DNA of 64,000 bases, taken from contig WYBM01000071.1 in the NCBI GenBank assembly GCA_011525915.1, positions 102,316 to 166,315 on the forward strand, in the 5' to 3' direction. This stretch comes from Ardenticatenaceae bacterium (lineage in GTDB: Bacteria; Chloroflexota; Anaerolineae; Promineifilales; Promineifilaceae). A program made the position numbers and the translations under genes. Below are positions 8,753 to 16,863 of the stretch, piece after piece (position 1 is the first letter of the stretch; the number at the start of each line of letters is the position of its first letter). The notes under the pieces were generated by a model. That model made no database searches and was not told the DNA's origin. It was given only the letters and a program-made list of their open reading frames with translations.

Positions 8753-9436
8753 ATGAATGAAGAACGTACACAAATTTTACAGTTGGTGAGCAAAGGCAAA
8801 ATCACGGCTGAAGAAGCTATGCAGTTGCTAGATGCCCTGGGTGAAGCAGAACAACAACCAGCGAAAACGGCGGCTGCCCCATCACCTGAAAAACAAACAA
8901 ACGACCGTACCCCGCTTCTCACCGCCGACCATCTGGTGAAGCTTAACCGGGAAGGCGTCTCCTCAGATTTTTTACGGGCTATCAAAATGCTGCCACAGGT
9001 AAAGGGCCTGACCGGTGACCACATTGTGGCGATGGGTGTGGAGGGGGTGTCGCCTGATTTTATCCATGCCATAGCCCATTGCCACATGATTGGCCTGACC
9101 GGTGATCATATGGTGCGCATGGGCGTTGAAGATGTCTCCCCAGATTTTATCAAGGCGTTAGAGGGCTTACATCTTAAAGGGCTGACGGGCGACCACATTG
9201 TGGAAATGGGCCTGGAAGATGTGTCGCCGGACTTTATTCGGGCATTGCATGGCCTGGAACTCCCTGGCCTGACCGGTGATCATATTGTGGCCATGGCCCT
9301 TGAAGATGTCAGCCCTGACTTTATCCACCACCTGAAAGAACTTAACCTGGAGGGTCTGACTGGTGACCACCTGGTGGAAATGGCTGTGGAAGGCTTTGAC
9401 CCAGATGTGCTGCGCGAAATGGATGGATTGTTGTAA
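8753..9436 (+). CDS. SHOCT-like domain protein with six 29-residue helical repeats
   Basis: 227 residues. The start is the ATG at 8753, seven bases after AGGAG; an ATG at 8747 is too close to that site. Residues 1-33 are the SHOCT-like segment (ILQLVSKGKITAEEAMQLLD). A short linker is followed by about six 29-residue units of the form TGDHIVxMGVEDVSPDFIxAL..L.GL that run to the end. The units look like paired amphipathic helices and resemble the 'IHGVTPEYIREMRALG' repeats seen on some M56/BlaR-type and other bacterial proteins. No membrane segment is visible. I infer a protein-interaction scaffold; the partner is unknown. Confidence 0.8.
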   Translation: MNEERTQILQLVSKGKITAEEAMQLLDALGEAEQQPAKTAAAPSPEKQTNDRTPLLTADHLVKLNREGVSSDFLRAIKMLPQVKGLTGDHIVAMGVEGVSPDFIHAIAHCHMIGLTGDHMVRMGVEDVSPDFIKALEGLHLKGLTGDHIVEMGLEDVSPDFIRALHGLELPGLTGDHIVAMALEDVSPDFIHHLKELNLEGLTGDHLVEMAVEGFDPDVLREMDGLL

Positions 9437-9454
9437 TTTGGAAGGAACAAACAT

Positions 9455-9682
9455 ATGGATACTCACCCCGATATATTTTGGTACGTCATGCACACATCAC
9501 GGCAGGAAGAAGCGGCCCTGAGACACGCTTTGTTGCTGGACCCAGACGGCCGTAAACGCCAGGCATCTCCTCGTAAACGGTTGTTACTGGCCAGTGGCAG
9601 CTGGCTGGTTCGCTTGGGTACAGCGTTGCAAGGTTGGGCCGGTCATGATTATCAGCTGCCGCAAACGCAGGAAGGTTATTAA
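9455..9682 (+). CDS. small basic hypothetical protein
   Basis: 75 residues; GGAAGGAA precedes the ATG with normal spacing. It begins MDTHPDIFWYVMHTSRQEEA, then a basic patch (DGRKRQASPRKR) and an amphipathic or weakly hydrophobic helix (LLLASGSWLVRLGTALQGW) that could touch a membrane. It lies between two repeat proteins with gaps of 18 and 3 bases, so it is certainly in the operon. I recognise no family. Confidence 0.65.
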   Translation: MDTHPDIFWYVMHTSRQEEAALRHALLLDPDGRKRQASPRKRLLLASGSWLVRLGTALQGWAGHDYQLPQTQEGY

Positions 9683-9685
9683 GAG

Positions 9686-10621
9686 ATGAATGAAGAACGC
9701 AAACTTATTTTAACGATGCTGTCTGAAGGCAAGATTACCTCAGCCGAAGCCAGCCAACTGCTGGATGCCCTGGCTGCCAGCGAAGAAAAGGTGAGCGCAG
9801 TAACTGCTGTTGGTGTACCCTCTATGCCCCGGATGCCAAAAATGCCCAAAGCGCCGCGCCCGCCGCGCCCGGCCCCGCCGCCGCGGGTACACGGCCCGCA
9901 TTTCGGCCATCACCGGCGCATCACCCCCGCCTATACCCGCGCTATGGCCGAGGTGGGTTTAGATGCCACCGAAGACGAACTGTGGGAACTGCAAATCCAC
10001 AACGTCTCGCCAGGTTATGTGCGCCAACTGCATGAATTGGGTTTTGCCAACCTGACGGTAGCAGAGATTGTGCAACTGGCCATTCACCACATTCGGCCGG
10101 AGCTTGTGCGTGACATCCACGCGCTGGGGTTAAATTTTGATATAGATGATCTGGTGCAGTTGGGCATTCATCACGTCCGCCCGGACTATATCCGCCAGAT
10201 GCAGGCGCTGGAGATGGGTGATCTGACGGTGGATGATGTGGTGCAGCTGGCCATTCATAATGTGCGGCCGGAACTGTTGCAAGAGGTGCACCAACTGGGG
10301 TTAAAAGGCCTGACGGTTGACGATGTGGTGCAGTTGGCCATTCACCAGGCCCAGCCTGAACTCCTGCACCAACTGCGCGCCCTGGGTTTTACCGATTATA
10401 CCGTTGACGATGTGGTGCAGTTGAGTATTCATGGCGTTTCTCCGACCTATGCGGCGGAAATGCGAGCCCTGCTGCCCCAGCTCACGGCCGCAGCGTTGGT
10501 AGACCTGCACATTCACAATGTATCACCCGGACTGGCCCGGCGGGCCAAAGAAGAAATGGGTGACAACCCTTCTGTTGATGCGTTGATAGCGTGGCGCAAT
10601 CACGGAGCGCCGGCAAACTAG
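9686..10621 (+). CDS. SHOCT-like domain protein with about eight helical repeats
   Basis: 311 residues, starting 3 bases after the previous stop. Residues 1-33 repeat the SHOCT-like segment (ILTMLSEGKITSAEASQLLD). A proline- and methionine-rich linker (MPRMPKMPKAPRPPRPAPPP, about 47-68) follows. Then come about eight 29-residue units of the form LTVDDVVQLAIHNVRPELLQ.V..LGLKG. They match those of the 8753 gene in length and position of key residues but differ in sequence (IHNVRPE against VEDVSPD), so the two proteins are diverged paralogues. The third-to-sixth units carry nearly identical VDDVVQL stretches, suggesting recent unit duplication. Function unknown. Confidence 0.8.
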   Translation: MNEERKLILTMLSEGKITSAEASQLLDALAASEEKVSAVTAVGVPSMPRMPKMPKAPRPPRPAPPPRVHGPHFGHHRRITPAYTRAMAEVGLDATEDELWELQIHNVSPGYVRQLHELGFANLTVAEIVQLAIHHIRPELVRDIHALGLNFDIDDLVQLGIHHVRPDYIRQMQALEMGDLTVDDVVQLAIHNVRPELLQEVHQLGLKGLTVDDVVQLAIHQAQPELLHQLRALGFTDYTVDDVVQLSIHGVSPTYAAEMRALLPQLTAAALVDLHIHNVSPGLARRAKEEMGDNPSVDALIAWRNHGAPAN

Positions 10622-10843
10622 AGGCGCGTCTAAAATCTAACGGCTCATTTTAGGTGGCGGGTGCCTCAAAGGTGCCCGTTGCCTAAACCCACGCCATAAC
10701 AGCACTTCCCCGAAAAATGCCAGGATAGTGTTACAATAAATCATAGTGACTGATTGTTCAGACCCCCCGGCTGGCTTTGTACCTTGAGGTATGGTTGGCA
10801 CCCGACCCTACCCACAGCCAGACAATAGACAGGAGGAACCTTC

Positions 10844-12187
10844 ATGCTTGTGATTATTAGTGATTTACACATGACCGATGGTACAACTGGCACAACCATT
10901 GGCGCGGGAGCCTTTGAAGATTTTCGGGACCATCTGTATAACTTTGCCATCGATGCCTCTGAGCGGCCCGATGGCACATACCAACCTATTGAAAGCATGG
11001 AACTGGTGCTGTTGGGAGATATATTTGACATCATCCGTTCCACACAGTGGACAGACGAACCAGCGGACAAAGTGCGGCCGTGGGATGACCCTAATGACCA
11101 GGCAACCATTGCCAAGATCGAGGTTGTCACCAACGCTATCTTGTTGTTTAACCAGGAAGCGTTTGCCATTTTGAAGGGATTAACGGCTGATAACCCCATC
11201 ACCGTGCCCACAAAACGCGGCGGAAAACAGCGCACGGCCGTGCCTATGCACATCTATTATGTTGTGGGCAACCATGATTGGTTTTTGCATCTGCCTGGTG
11301 CCCCCTACGAAGCCATTCGCCAGTCGATTCGTGATGCCCTGGGGCTGGCCAATCCCCCCGGCCCTTTTCCCCATGCCCCGGAACACACACCCTGGCTCAT
11401 GGAACTGTACCGTGCACACAACGTTTTTGCCCGGCACGGTGACATCTTTGATCCCTTTAATTATGATAAAAAAAAGGGGCGTAACGCTGCCACCCTGGGT
11501 GATGCCCTGGTGGTAGAGGTGATCAACCGCTTCCCGCAAGAAGTCCGCAAACGTATGGGAAATACACTGCCAGAGCCGCTGTTAGAAGGGTTAAACGAAC
11601 TGGCCAACGTACGGCCGTCGCTGCTGGTACCTGTGTGGATAAACTCGCTGCTGCAAAGCATGAAAATCCCTCAAGCGCAGGTCAACCAGGTCAAAGAGAT
11701 TTGGGATGAAATGGCCAATAACTTTCTCAAACTCAAATTTGTGCGGGAACAGGACAAGATGTTCCGTTTTGATGTGGTCGATGCCATGGAAGTGGTTCTT
11801 AAATTGTATGACAACGTTTCGTTGGATACGGCCGCCAAAGCTGTGCGTTTTATCAACGATAAATTCTGGGGAGGCGAGTCCTCATTTGCTGCCCAGGCAC
11901 TGGAAGAACCGGCCTACAAGGAGCGCTGGGCGCAGCATATTGTCTATGGGCATACACATCATTATGAAATTGTGCCCCTGGACAAGATCTTTGTGGGTTA
12001 TGATTCCCTCAACCAGTTTTACTTTAACTCTGGTACCTGGCATCCCGTCCATGCATTGGCGTTAGCCCATGAGCGATTTGTTTTCTTTAATGTGATGACG
12101 TTTATGGCGTTTTTTAAGAAACATGAACGTAAAGGACGGCCGTTTGAAACGTGGTCGGGCACATTGGGTGTGCGCTCCCACACATAG
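10844..12187 (+). CDS. calcineurin-like metallophosphoesterase
   Basis: 447 residues, with AGGAGG seven bases before the ATG. The five metallophosphoesterase blocks are all visible: DLH at residues 7-9, GDIFD, GNHD (VVGNHDWF), a His in FARHGDIFDPF, and GHTHHYE near the C-terminus. The core is longer than a usual family member because of a roughly 120-residue helical insertion between the GNHD and GHTH blocks. It has no signal peptide, so it is probably cytoplasmic. Substrate not predictable. It stands alone and ends at a strong hairpin shared with rocD. Confidence 0.88.
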   Translation: MLVIISDLHMTDGTTGTTIGAGAFEDFRDHLYNFAIDASERPDGTYQPIESMELVLLGDIFDIIRSTQWTDEPADKVRPWDDPNDQATIAKIEVVTNAILLFNQEAFAILKGLTADNPITVPTKRGGKQRTAVPMHIYYVVGNHDWFLHLPGAPYEAIRQSIRDALGLANPPGPFPHAPEHTPWLMELYRAHNVFARHGDIFDPFNYDKKKGRNAATLGDALVVEVINRFPQEVRKRMGNTLPEPLLEGLNELANVRPSLLVPVWINSLLQSMKIPQAQVNQVKEIWDEMANNFLKLKFVREQDKMFRFDVVDAMEVVLKLYDNVSLDTAAKAVRFINDKFWGGESSFAAQALEEPAYKERWAQHIVYGHTHHYEIVPLDKIFVGYDSLNQFYFNSGTWHPVHALALAHERFVFFNVMTFMAFFKKHERKGRPFETWSGTLGVRSHT

Positions 12188-12204
12188 TGCCCCCACAATG
12201 TACC

Positions 12205-12246
12205 GGGTGCGTCCATCACGGCCGTTACGCCTTGATGGACGCACCC
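12205..12246. terminator. hairpin between convergent genes
   Basis: A perfect 14-bp stem (GGGTGCGTCCATCA with TGATGGACGCACCC) around a 14-base loop, between the stops of the phosphoesterase (plus) and rocD (minus). There is no long T-run on either side, so it may be a bidirectional or factor-assisted terminator. The loop holds a CGGCCGT site. Confidence 0.6.
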
Positions 12247-12256
12247 TTCACGGTGA

Positions 12257-13450
12257 TTAGGGCATCATGAGCACCGGCTCTACGTGGTCCATGGCCCAAT
12301 CGATCTCATCTTTAGAGATGACCAGGGGAGGGGCAAACCGGATGACGTTGTCATGGGTTTCTTTACATAAAACGCCCCTTTCCTGCAAGGTTTCGCAGAA
12401 ACGGCGGGCTTTTGTATGCAGTTCCACCCCAATAAACAACCCTTTTCCGCGTACTTCCTTGATGTGTTCGCTTTCAATACGTTCCAGCCGCCCTTTGAAA
12501 TAAGCGCCGAGCTCTGCAGAGCGTTCCACCAACTTTTCTTCAACCATCACGTTGATCGCCGCCCGGGCAATGGCTGCCCCTAGCGGATTGCCACCAAAAG
12601 TGCTGCCGTGATCACCAGGGTGGAACAGCCCTAAAATGTCTCTGTCTGAAAGCACGGCCGATACCGGGTAATACCCACCGCTCAGCGCTTTACCGATGAT
12701 GGTCATATCTGGTTTGACACCTTCATGCTGACAGGCAAACAGCTTACCCGTGCGGCCAAAGCCGGTCTGAATCTCGTCGGCCACAAACAAGACATTGTGT
12801 TCTTGACATACGTCGTAAGCCGCTTTAATGTACCCGGCGGGCGGAATAATGACGCCGCCTTCGCCCTGTATAGGCTCCATAAGGAAGGCGACGGTGTGGG
12901 GCGTGATGGCGGCTTTTAAGGCTTCAAGATCGCCATAGGGAATAAGTTTAAAGCCTGGTGCAAAGGGACCAAAGTGGCGTTTGTATGCGGCCTCGCTGGA
13001 AAAGCCAACGACGGTGGTGGTACGGCCGTGGAAATTACCGTTACATACAATGATCTCTGCCTGATCATCGGGTACGCCTTTGATTTCATACCCCCACTTG
13101 CGGGCGGCCTTCACGGCCGTTTCCACGGCTTCAGCCCCCGTATTCATGGGTAGGGACATTTCGTAACCGGTAAGTTCGCACAACTCCTTTAAAAACGGCC
13201 CCATCTGGTCATTGCGGAAAGCCCGTGAGGTGAGTGTCACTTTCTGCATTTGCGAAATGGCCGCATCCGCGATTTTAGGGTGACAATGCCCCTGATTCAC
13301 CGCCGAATACGCTGCCAGGCAGTCCAGATACTTCTTGCCATCTACGTCATAGACCCACACCCCTTCGGCTTTTTCAATAACTACATCTAAAGGATGGTAG
13401 TTATGGGCGCTATACGTTTCATCTAATTCAATAAAATGGTGACTCTTCAT
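12257..13450 (-). CDS. rocD: ornithine aminotransferase
   Basis: 397 residues. A class III PLP aminotransferase that converts ornithine and 2-oxoglutarate to glutamate semialdehyde and glutamate. Visible features: the N-terminal 'VWVYDVDGKKYLDCLAAYSA', GAEAVETAVKAARKW, FHGRTT, the E-x-x-Q-G-E-GG block, DEIQTGFGRTG, and the PLP lysine in IIGKALSGGYYPVSAV. Length and sequence match bacterial RocD rather than acetylornithine aminotransferase (ArgD), especially the SAVNQGHCHPKI opening. AAGGAG precedes the ATG. The untranslated leader contains a possible attenuator (13505-13534) behind a good promoter. Confidence 0.92.
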   Translation of the reverse strand: MKSHHFIELDETYSAHNYHPLDVVIEKAEGVWVYDVDGKKYLDCLAAYSAVNQGHCHPKIADAAISQMQKVTLTSRAFRNDQMGPFLKELCELTGYEMSLPMNTGAEAVETAVKAARKWGYEIKGVPDDQAEIIVCNGNFHGRTTTVVGFSSEAAYKRHFGPFAPGFKLIPYGDLEALKAAITPHTVAFLMEPIQGEGGVIIPPAGYIKAAYDVCQEHNVLFVADEIQTGFGRTGKLFACQHEGVKPDMTIIGKALSGGYYPVSAVLSDRDILGLFHPGDHGSTFGGNPLGAAIARAAINVMVEEKLVERSAELGAYFKGRLERIESEHIKEVRGKGLFIGVELHTKARRFCETLQERGVLCKETHDNVIRFAPPLVISKDEIDWAMDHVEPVLMMP

Positions 13451-13504
13451 ACCAACACTCCTTGTGATTTAAAATGGGAATCGCGGTTCCTAAGATGAGC
13501 GATC

Positions 13505-13534
13505 AAAAAAGCCTGATCAACAAGACCAGGCTTT
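13505..13534 (-). terminator. terminator-like hairpin in the rocD leader (possible attenuator)
   Basis: Read on the minus strand: AAAGCCTG, an 11-base loop, CAGGCTTT, with a run of six T at its end. It lies between the promoter at 13596-13624 and the rocD start at 13450, so transcripts must pass it to reach rocD. A second small hairpin (GGAACCGCGATTCC) follows. Confidence 0.55.
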
Positions 13535-13595
13535 GCTCAGACCCAAACCATAAGCGGCTAAGGGGTCATCTTTTCAAAGATTGTATACGGCCGTA

Positions 13596-13624
13596 ATTAT
13601 ATGCGCATCCCTCAAAACTGTCTA
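13596..13624 (-). promoter_or_regulatory. promoter for rocD
   Basis: On the minus strand TAGACA, a 17-base spacer, then a perfect TATAAT (forward positions 13596-13601). It gives a leader of about 140 bases. Confidence 0.65.
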
Positions 13625-13645
13625 TCGGATTTAAGTCAGGGTACG

Positions 13646-13674
13646 TTGACCATTACCTGGCATTTCCTTATACT
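13646..13674 (+). promoter_or_regulatory. promoter for the TPR hybrid kinase
   Basis: TTGACC at 13646-13651, 17-base spacer, TATACT at 13669-13674. It is divergent from the rocD promoter, with 21 bases between the two -35 boxes. Confidence 0.6.
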
Positions 13675-13780
13675 GAGCAGTGGGTGTGGCCTGGAGCAAG
13701 TCCCCATGCTGGTACATCACTTTTGGTACCTTCACGTTTTACCCATGCCCAAACTATGCAGCCATCTATGAGGAGTCATA

Positions 13781-16390
13781 GTGTTTCAAGCTATTCCAGA
13801 TGACATTCAGCAGTTAGAGGCGCAGTTGTTGGCAGCCAGTGGTCCTCAACAAAAAATTGACCTGCTTAATGCTCTGGCCTGGGCACTACGACGTACGGAA
13901 TGGGATCGTGCCCAAGCCCTGGCCAGGGAAGCTGCCTTATTGGCCACTCAGGGAGCGTTTGGACGGCACCCCTATTTTAAGGGGTTGGCTGACAGCCTGG
14001 TGAATTTGAGCAGCATCAATGAGCGCCTGGGTCATTACCAGGCCGCCCTTTCGCAATCACAAGAAGCCTTAGCAAAATACAACATTGTAGATAATGCCGT
14101 GGGCCGCGCCAGAGCTTTGGGGATTATCGGCTTTACGTATGCCCGCATGGGTAATTACCCTGATGCACTGGCTTATAAGCTGCAGCAGTTGGAACTGGCT
14201 GAACACCTGGATGATAAGGAACTGCAGGCAGACGCCCTCACCGGTATTGGCATGATTTACGGTGAATCTGGCGACGCAGCCCAGGCGTTGGTATATATCA
14301 AGCGAAATCTGGAACTTTATCGCGAATCAGGCAACAAGGGCGGGGAAGCGGCCATGTTAAACAACTGTGCTGCCGCCTCTTTCTACCTGGGGCAGTATGA
14401 CCAGGCCATTGACTACGGCCGTGACTGTGTAACGCTGTGCCGTGAAATTGGTAATGAACTCACAGAAGCCGGGGCGCTGGACAACATTGCCAACGCTTAT
14501 GCTGCCCAGCATCAGTATGAAGAAGCCCTCAAGTATTACCAGCTTAATCTGCAAAAGGTGAAAAAAGTAAACCACCGTGAGCTGCTTGTGGAAACTCTCT
14601 ATGGCCTGGGGCAGGTCTATAATCAAATGCAGGCGCCAGACCAGGCACTGCCTTACCTGCAAGAAGCCGCCCGGCTGGCTGAAGCGATCAATGCACACCG
14701 CAAGCAGTACTTATGCCACCAGGCGCTGGCCCAAGCCTATAAATTTAAGCATGACTTTCAAGCCGCCTTCTTGCATTACGAGCAGTTTCATCTACTGGAA
14801 AAAAGGGTGTTTAATGAAGAAACTGAAGGAAAACTCAAAAACCTGGAAGTGATTCATCGTACAGAAGCCGCTAAAAAAGAAGCCGATATCTTCCGGATCA
14901 AGAATGAAGAGTTAGAGAACGAAATTAGAGAACGGGAACGGGCAGAGACAGCCCTGCGTCACGCTAAACAAGAGGCCGAAATGGCCAGAGAAGCCGCTGA
15001 AATTGCCAACCAAACCAAAAGTGAGTTCCTGTCTAACATGAGTCACGAACTGCGTACCCCGCTGAATGGTATTTTAGGCTATGCTCAGATTCTCAAGCGA
15101 CACCACAACCTGAACCGGCAGCAGATGGAAGCGATCGATATTATTCACCAGAGTGGCGAACACCTGTTAACATTGATTAATGACGTCCTGGATATTTCCA
15201 AGATTGAAGCCGGAAAACTAGATCTACAACCAACGCACACTCATTTACCTGGCCTGCTAGATAATGTTATCCGTATCATGCACATGCGGGCACAGCAGCA
15301 GGGCATTGCGCTGGTGTATACGGCCGTGACCCCCTTGCCCTCTGCCGTGGAGGCTGATGCCAAACGATTGCGCCAGGTCCTCATTAACCTGCTGGGCAAT
15401 GCTGTTAAATTTACGCCGGCCGGTCAGGTTTCGCTGAAGGTGAGTAACCTGTCACCCATCGTCACTGAAGCCCGTCTCCGGTTTGAGGTAGTAGACACCG
15501 GTATCGGCATTGCTCCGGCAGACCTGGAAAGGATCTTTCTTCCTTTTGAGCAGGTCAGCCACGGTGAAGCCAGGGCCGAGGGCACTGGTTTAGGCCTGGC
15601 CATCAGCCGGCAGCTGGTAGAGGCTATGGGCGGGCAATTACGTGCGGAAAGCCAGGTGGCACAGGGCAGCCGCTTCTGGTTTGATGTGACCTTGCCGATG
15701 GGTGAGCTTACCCCAGAAGACCGCCAGGAAAGTACCATCACTGGTTACCAGGGGCCGCCCAAAAAAGTGCTTGTTGTGGATGACCGGGCCGATAACCGCT
15801 CTGTACTGGTGGACTTATTAACGCCGCTGGGCTTTATGATCAGCGAAGCTATAAACGGGCAGGAAGGCATAGAAAAAGCCCTCAAAGAAGAACCGGACAT
15901 TATCTTTCTGGATTTAGTCATGCCTGTGATGACCGGCTTTGAAGTGGTGCAGAAATTGCGCCAGATTCCGGCCTTACAGCCCACTAAAATCATCGCTATT
16001 TCGGCCAGCGCTTTTGACAGCACCCAATGGCAAAGTATCGCCGCTGGCTGTGATGCCTTCCTCTCTAAGCCGGTGGATGCTGACTGGCTGTTACATTTGT
16101 TAGAGACAGAGCTGGGTCTGGTATGGACCTACGATGAGCCACCCAGGCCACAGATAGCCCCCCCCTCACCGCTGCCTGCCCCGCTCACACCTCCTCCACC
16201 CAAGGTACTGGAAACGTTTTACCAGTGGGCGCTGGTAGGTGACTTGCTGGCGATTGAAGCCTATCTGGTTGATGAAACCGTAGACCCGGAATGGGATGCT
16301 TTTGCCCAGGAATTACGCCGGCTCATCAGCGCCTTTGCCGAGGAAGAAATCATTGCTTTATTAGAGCGTTTTTGCCAGGCGTCAGGGTGA
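13781..16390 (+). CDS. TPR hybrid histidine kinase with C-terminal receiver
   Basis: 869 residues, starting at a GTG six bases after GAGGAG. Residues about 1-350 are TPR units (for example ALGIIGFTYARMGNYPDALA), then a coiled coil rich in E, R and A (about 360-410). The HisKA box is FLSNMSHELRTPLNG with the phospho-acceptor His near 421. The ATPase domain shows NAVKFTPAG, VVDTGIGI and GTGLGLAIS. A receiver follows from about 655 (VLVVDDRADN) with the Asp in IIFLDLVMP near 709. The last 100 residues are a proline-rich linker and a helical tail. It has no membrane segment, so it senses cytoplasmic partners through the TPRs. No DNA-binding regulator is adjacent. Confidence 0.92.
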   Translation: MFQAIPDDIQQLEAQLLAASGPQQKIDLLNALAWALRRTEWDRAQALAREAALLATQGAFGRHPYFKGLADSLVNLSSINERLGHYQAALSQSQEALAKYNIVDNAVGRARALGIIGFTYARMGNYPDALAYKLQQLELAEHLDDKELQADALTGIGMIYGESGDAAQALVYIKRNLELYRESGNKGGEAAMLNNCAAASFYLGQYDQAIDYGRDCVTLCREIGNELTEAGALDNIANAYAAQHQYEEALKYYQLNLQKVKKVNHRELLVETLYGLGQVYNQMQAPDQALPYLQEAARLAEAINAHRKQYLCHQALAQAYKFKHDFQAAFLHYEQFHLLEKRVFNEETEGKLKNLEVIHRTEAAKKEADIFRIKNEELENEIRERERAETALRHAKQEAEMAREAAEIANQTKSEFLSNMSHELRTPLNGILGYAQILKRHHNLNRQQMEAIDIIHQSGEHLLTLINDVLDISKIEAGKLDLQPTHTHLPGLLDNVIRIMHMRAQQQGIALVYTAVTPLPSAVEADAKRLRQVLINLLGNAVKFTPAGQVSLKVSNLSPIVTEARLRFEVVDTGIGIAPADLERIFLPFEQVSHGEARAEGTGLGLAISRQLVEAMGGQLRAESQVAQGSRFWFDVTLPMGELTPEDRQESTITGYQGPPKKVLVVDDRADNRSVLVDLLTPLGFMISEAINGQEGIEKALKEEPDIIFLDLVMPVMTGFEVVQKLRQIPALQPTKIIAISASAFDSTQWQSIAAGCDAFLSKPVDADWLLHLLETELGLVWTYDEPPRPQIAPPSPLPAPLTPPPPKVLETFYQWALVGDLLAIEAYLVDETVDPEWDAFAQELRRLISAFAEEEIIALLERFCQASG

Positions 16391-16863
16391 GTAAGTAGGG
16401 GCGACTCTTGTGGTTGCCCGGAGCGGGGGCAGGCATAAGGCCTTCCTCTACAATAGGTCATAAAACTTCTAAAACAGAGTGCTTAGTACCTTTTGCTTAG
16501 GACGAATGTCATGGGTAAGCTGTCTTGACAAAAATTTCATAAAAAACTACGATCACTTAGCTTTAATTTTGGTGTGAAGTATTGTTAATCACAGCATGTG
16601 GATGGAGCGGGGGGTCGTTTTCCCGGCACAGTTTTTTTACTACTAGCTGATTAAGCAAATCAGATCCAAGCAGAGAAACTTTTGGTATTGGAGCCGCCCC
16701 AAACACACTTCGCTTAAAGAACAATCAACTTACTTTCATTGTATTGGTTTTAGTCAATCCACCGTTCTAATTGTGGCATAACCTTTTCTGGTCGACTGGC
16801 ATCGATAGTTTGCACTGCCAGTGAGCATCCAGGTTGGCCAAACCGACAATGGAGAAAGTTAAC
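16391..16863. other. intergenic region upstream of the subtilase
   Basis: 473 bases. A short hairpin-like repeat, GTAGGGGCGACTCTTGTGG then TTGCCC (16395-16420), lies just after the kinase stop; it resembles a GGGGCGAC-type repeat I have seen in several bacterial genomes. A promoter-like pair, TTGACA (16525-16530) and TACGAT (16548-16553) with a 17-base spacer, points to the subtilase but leaves a leader of about 300 bases. I see no gene in that leader. Confidence 0.5.

Noticed and set aside
10622..10700. Terminator hairpin after the second repeat protein
   Set aside because: The best stem (CGGGTGCCT with AGGTGCCCG) has central mismatches and no T-run.
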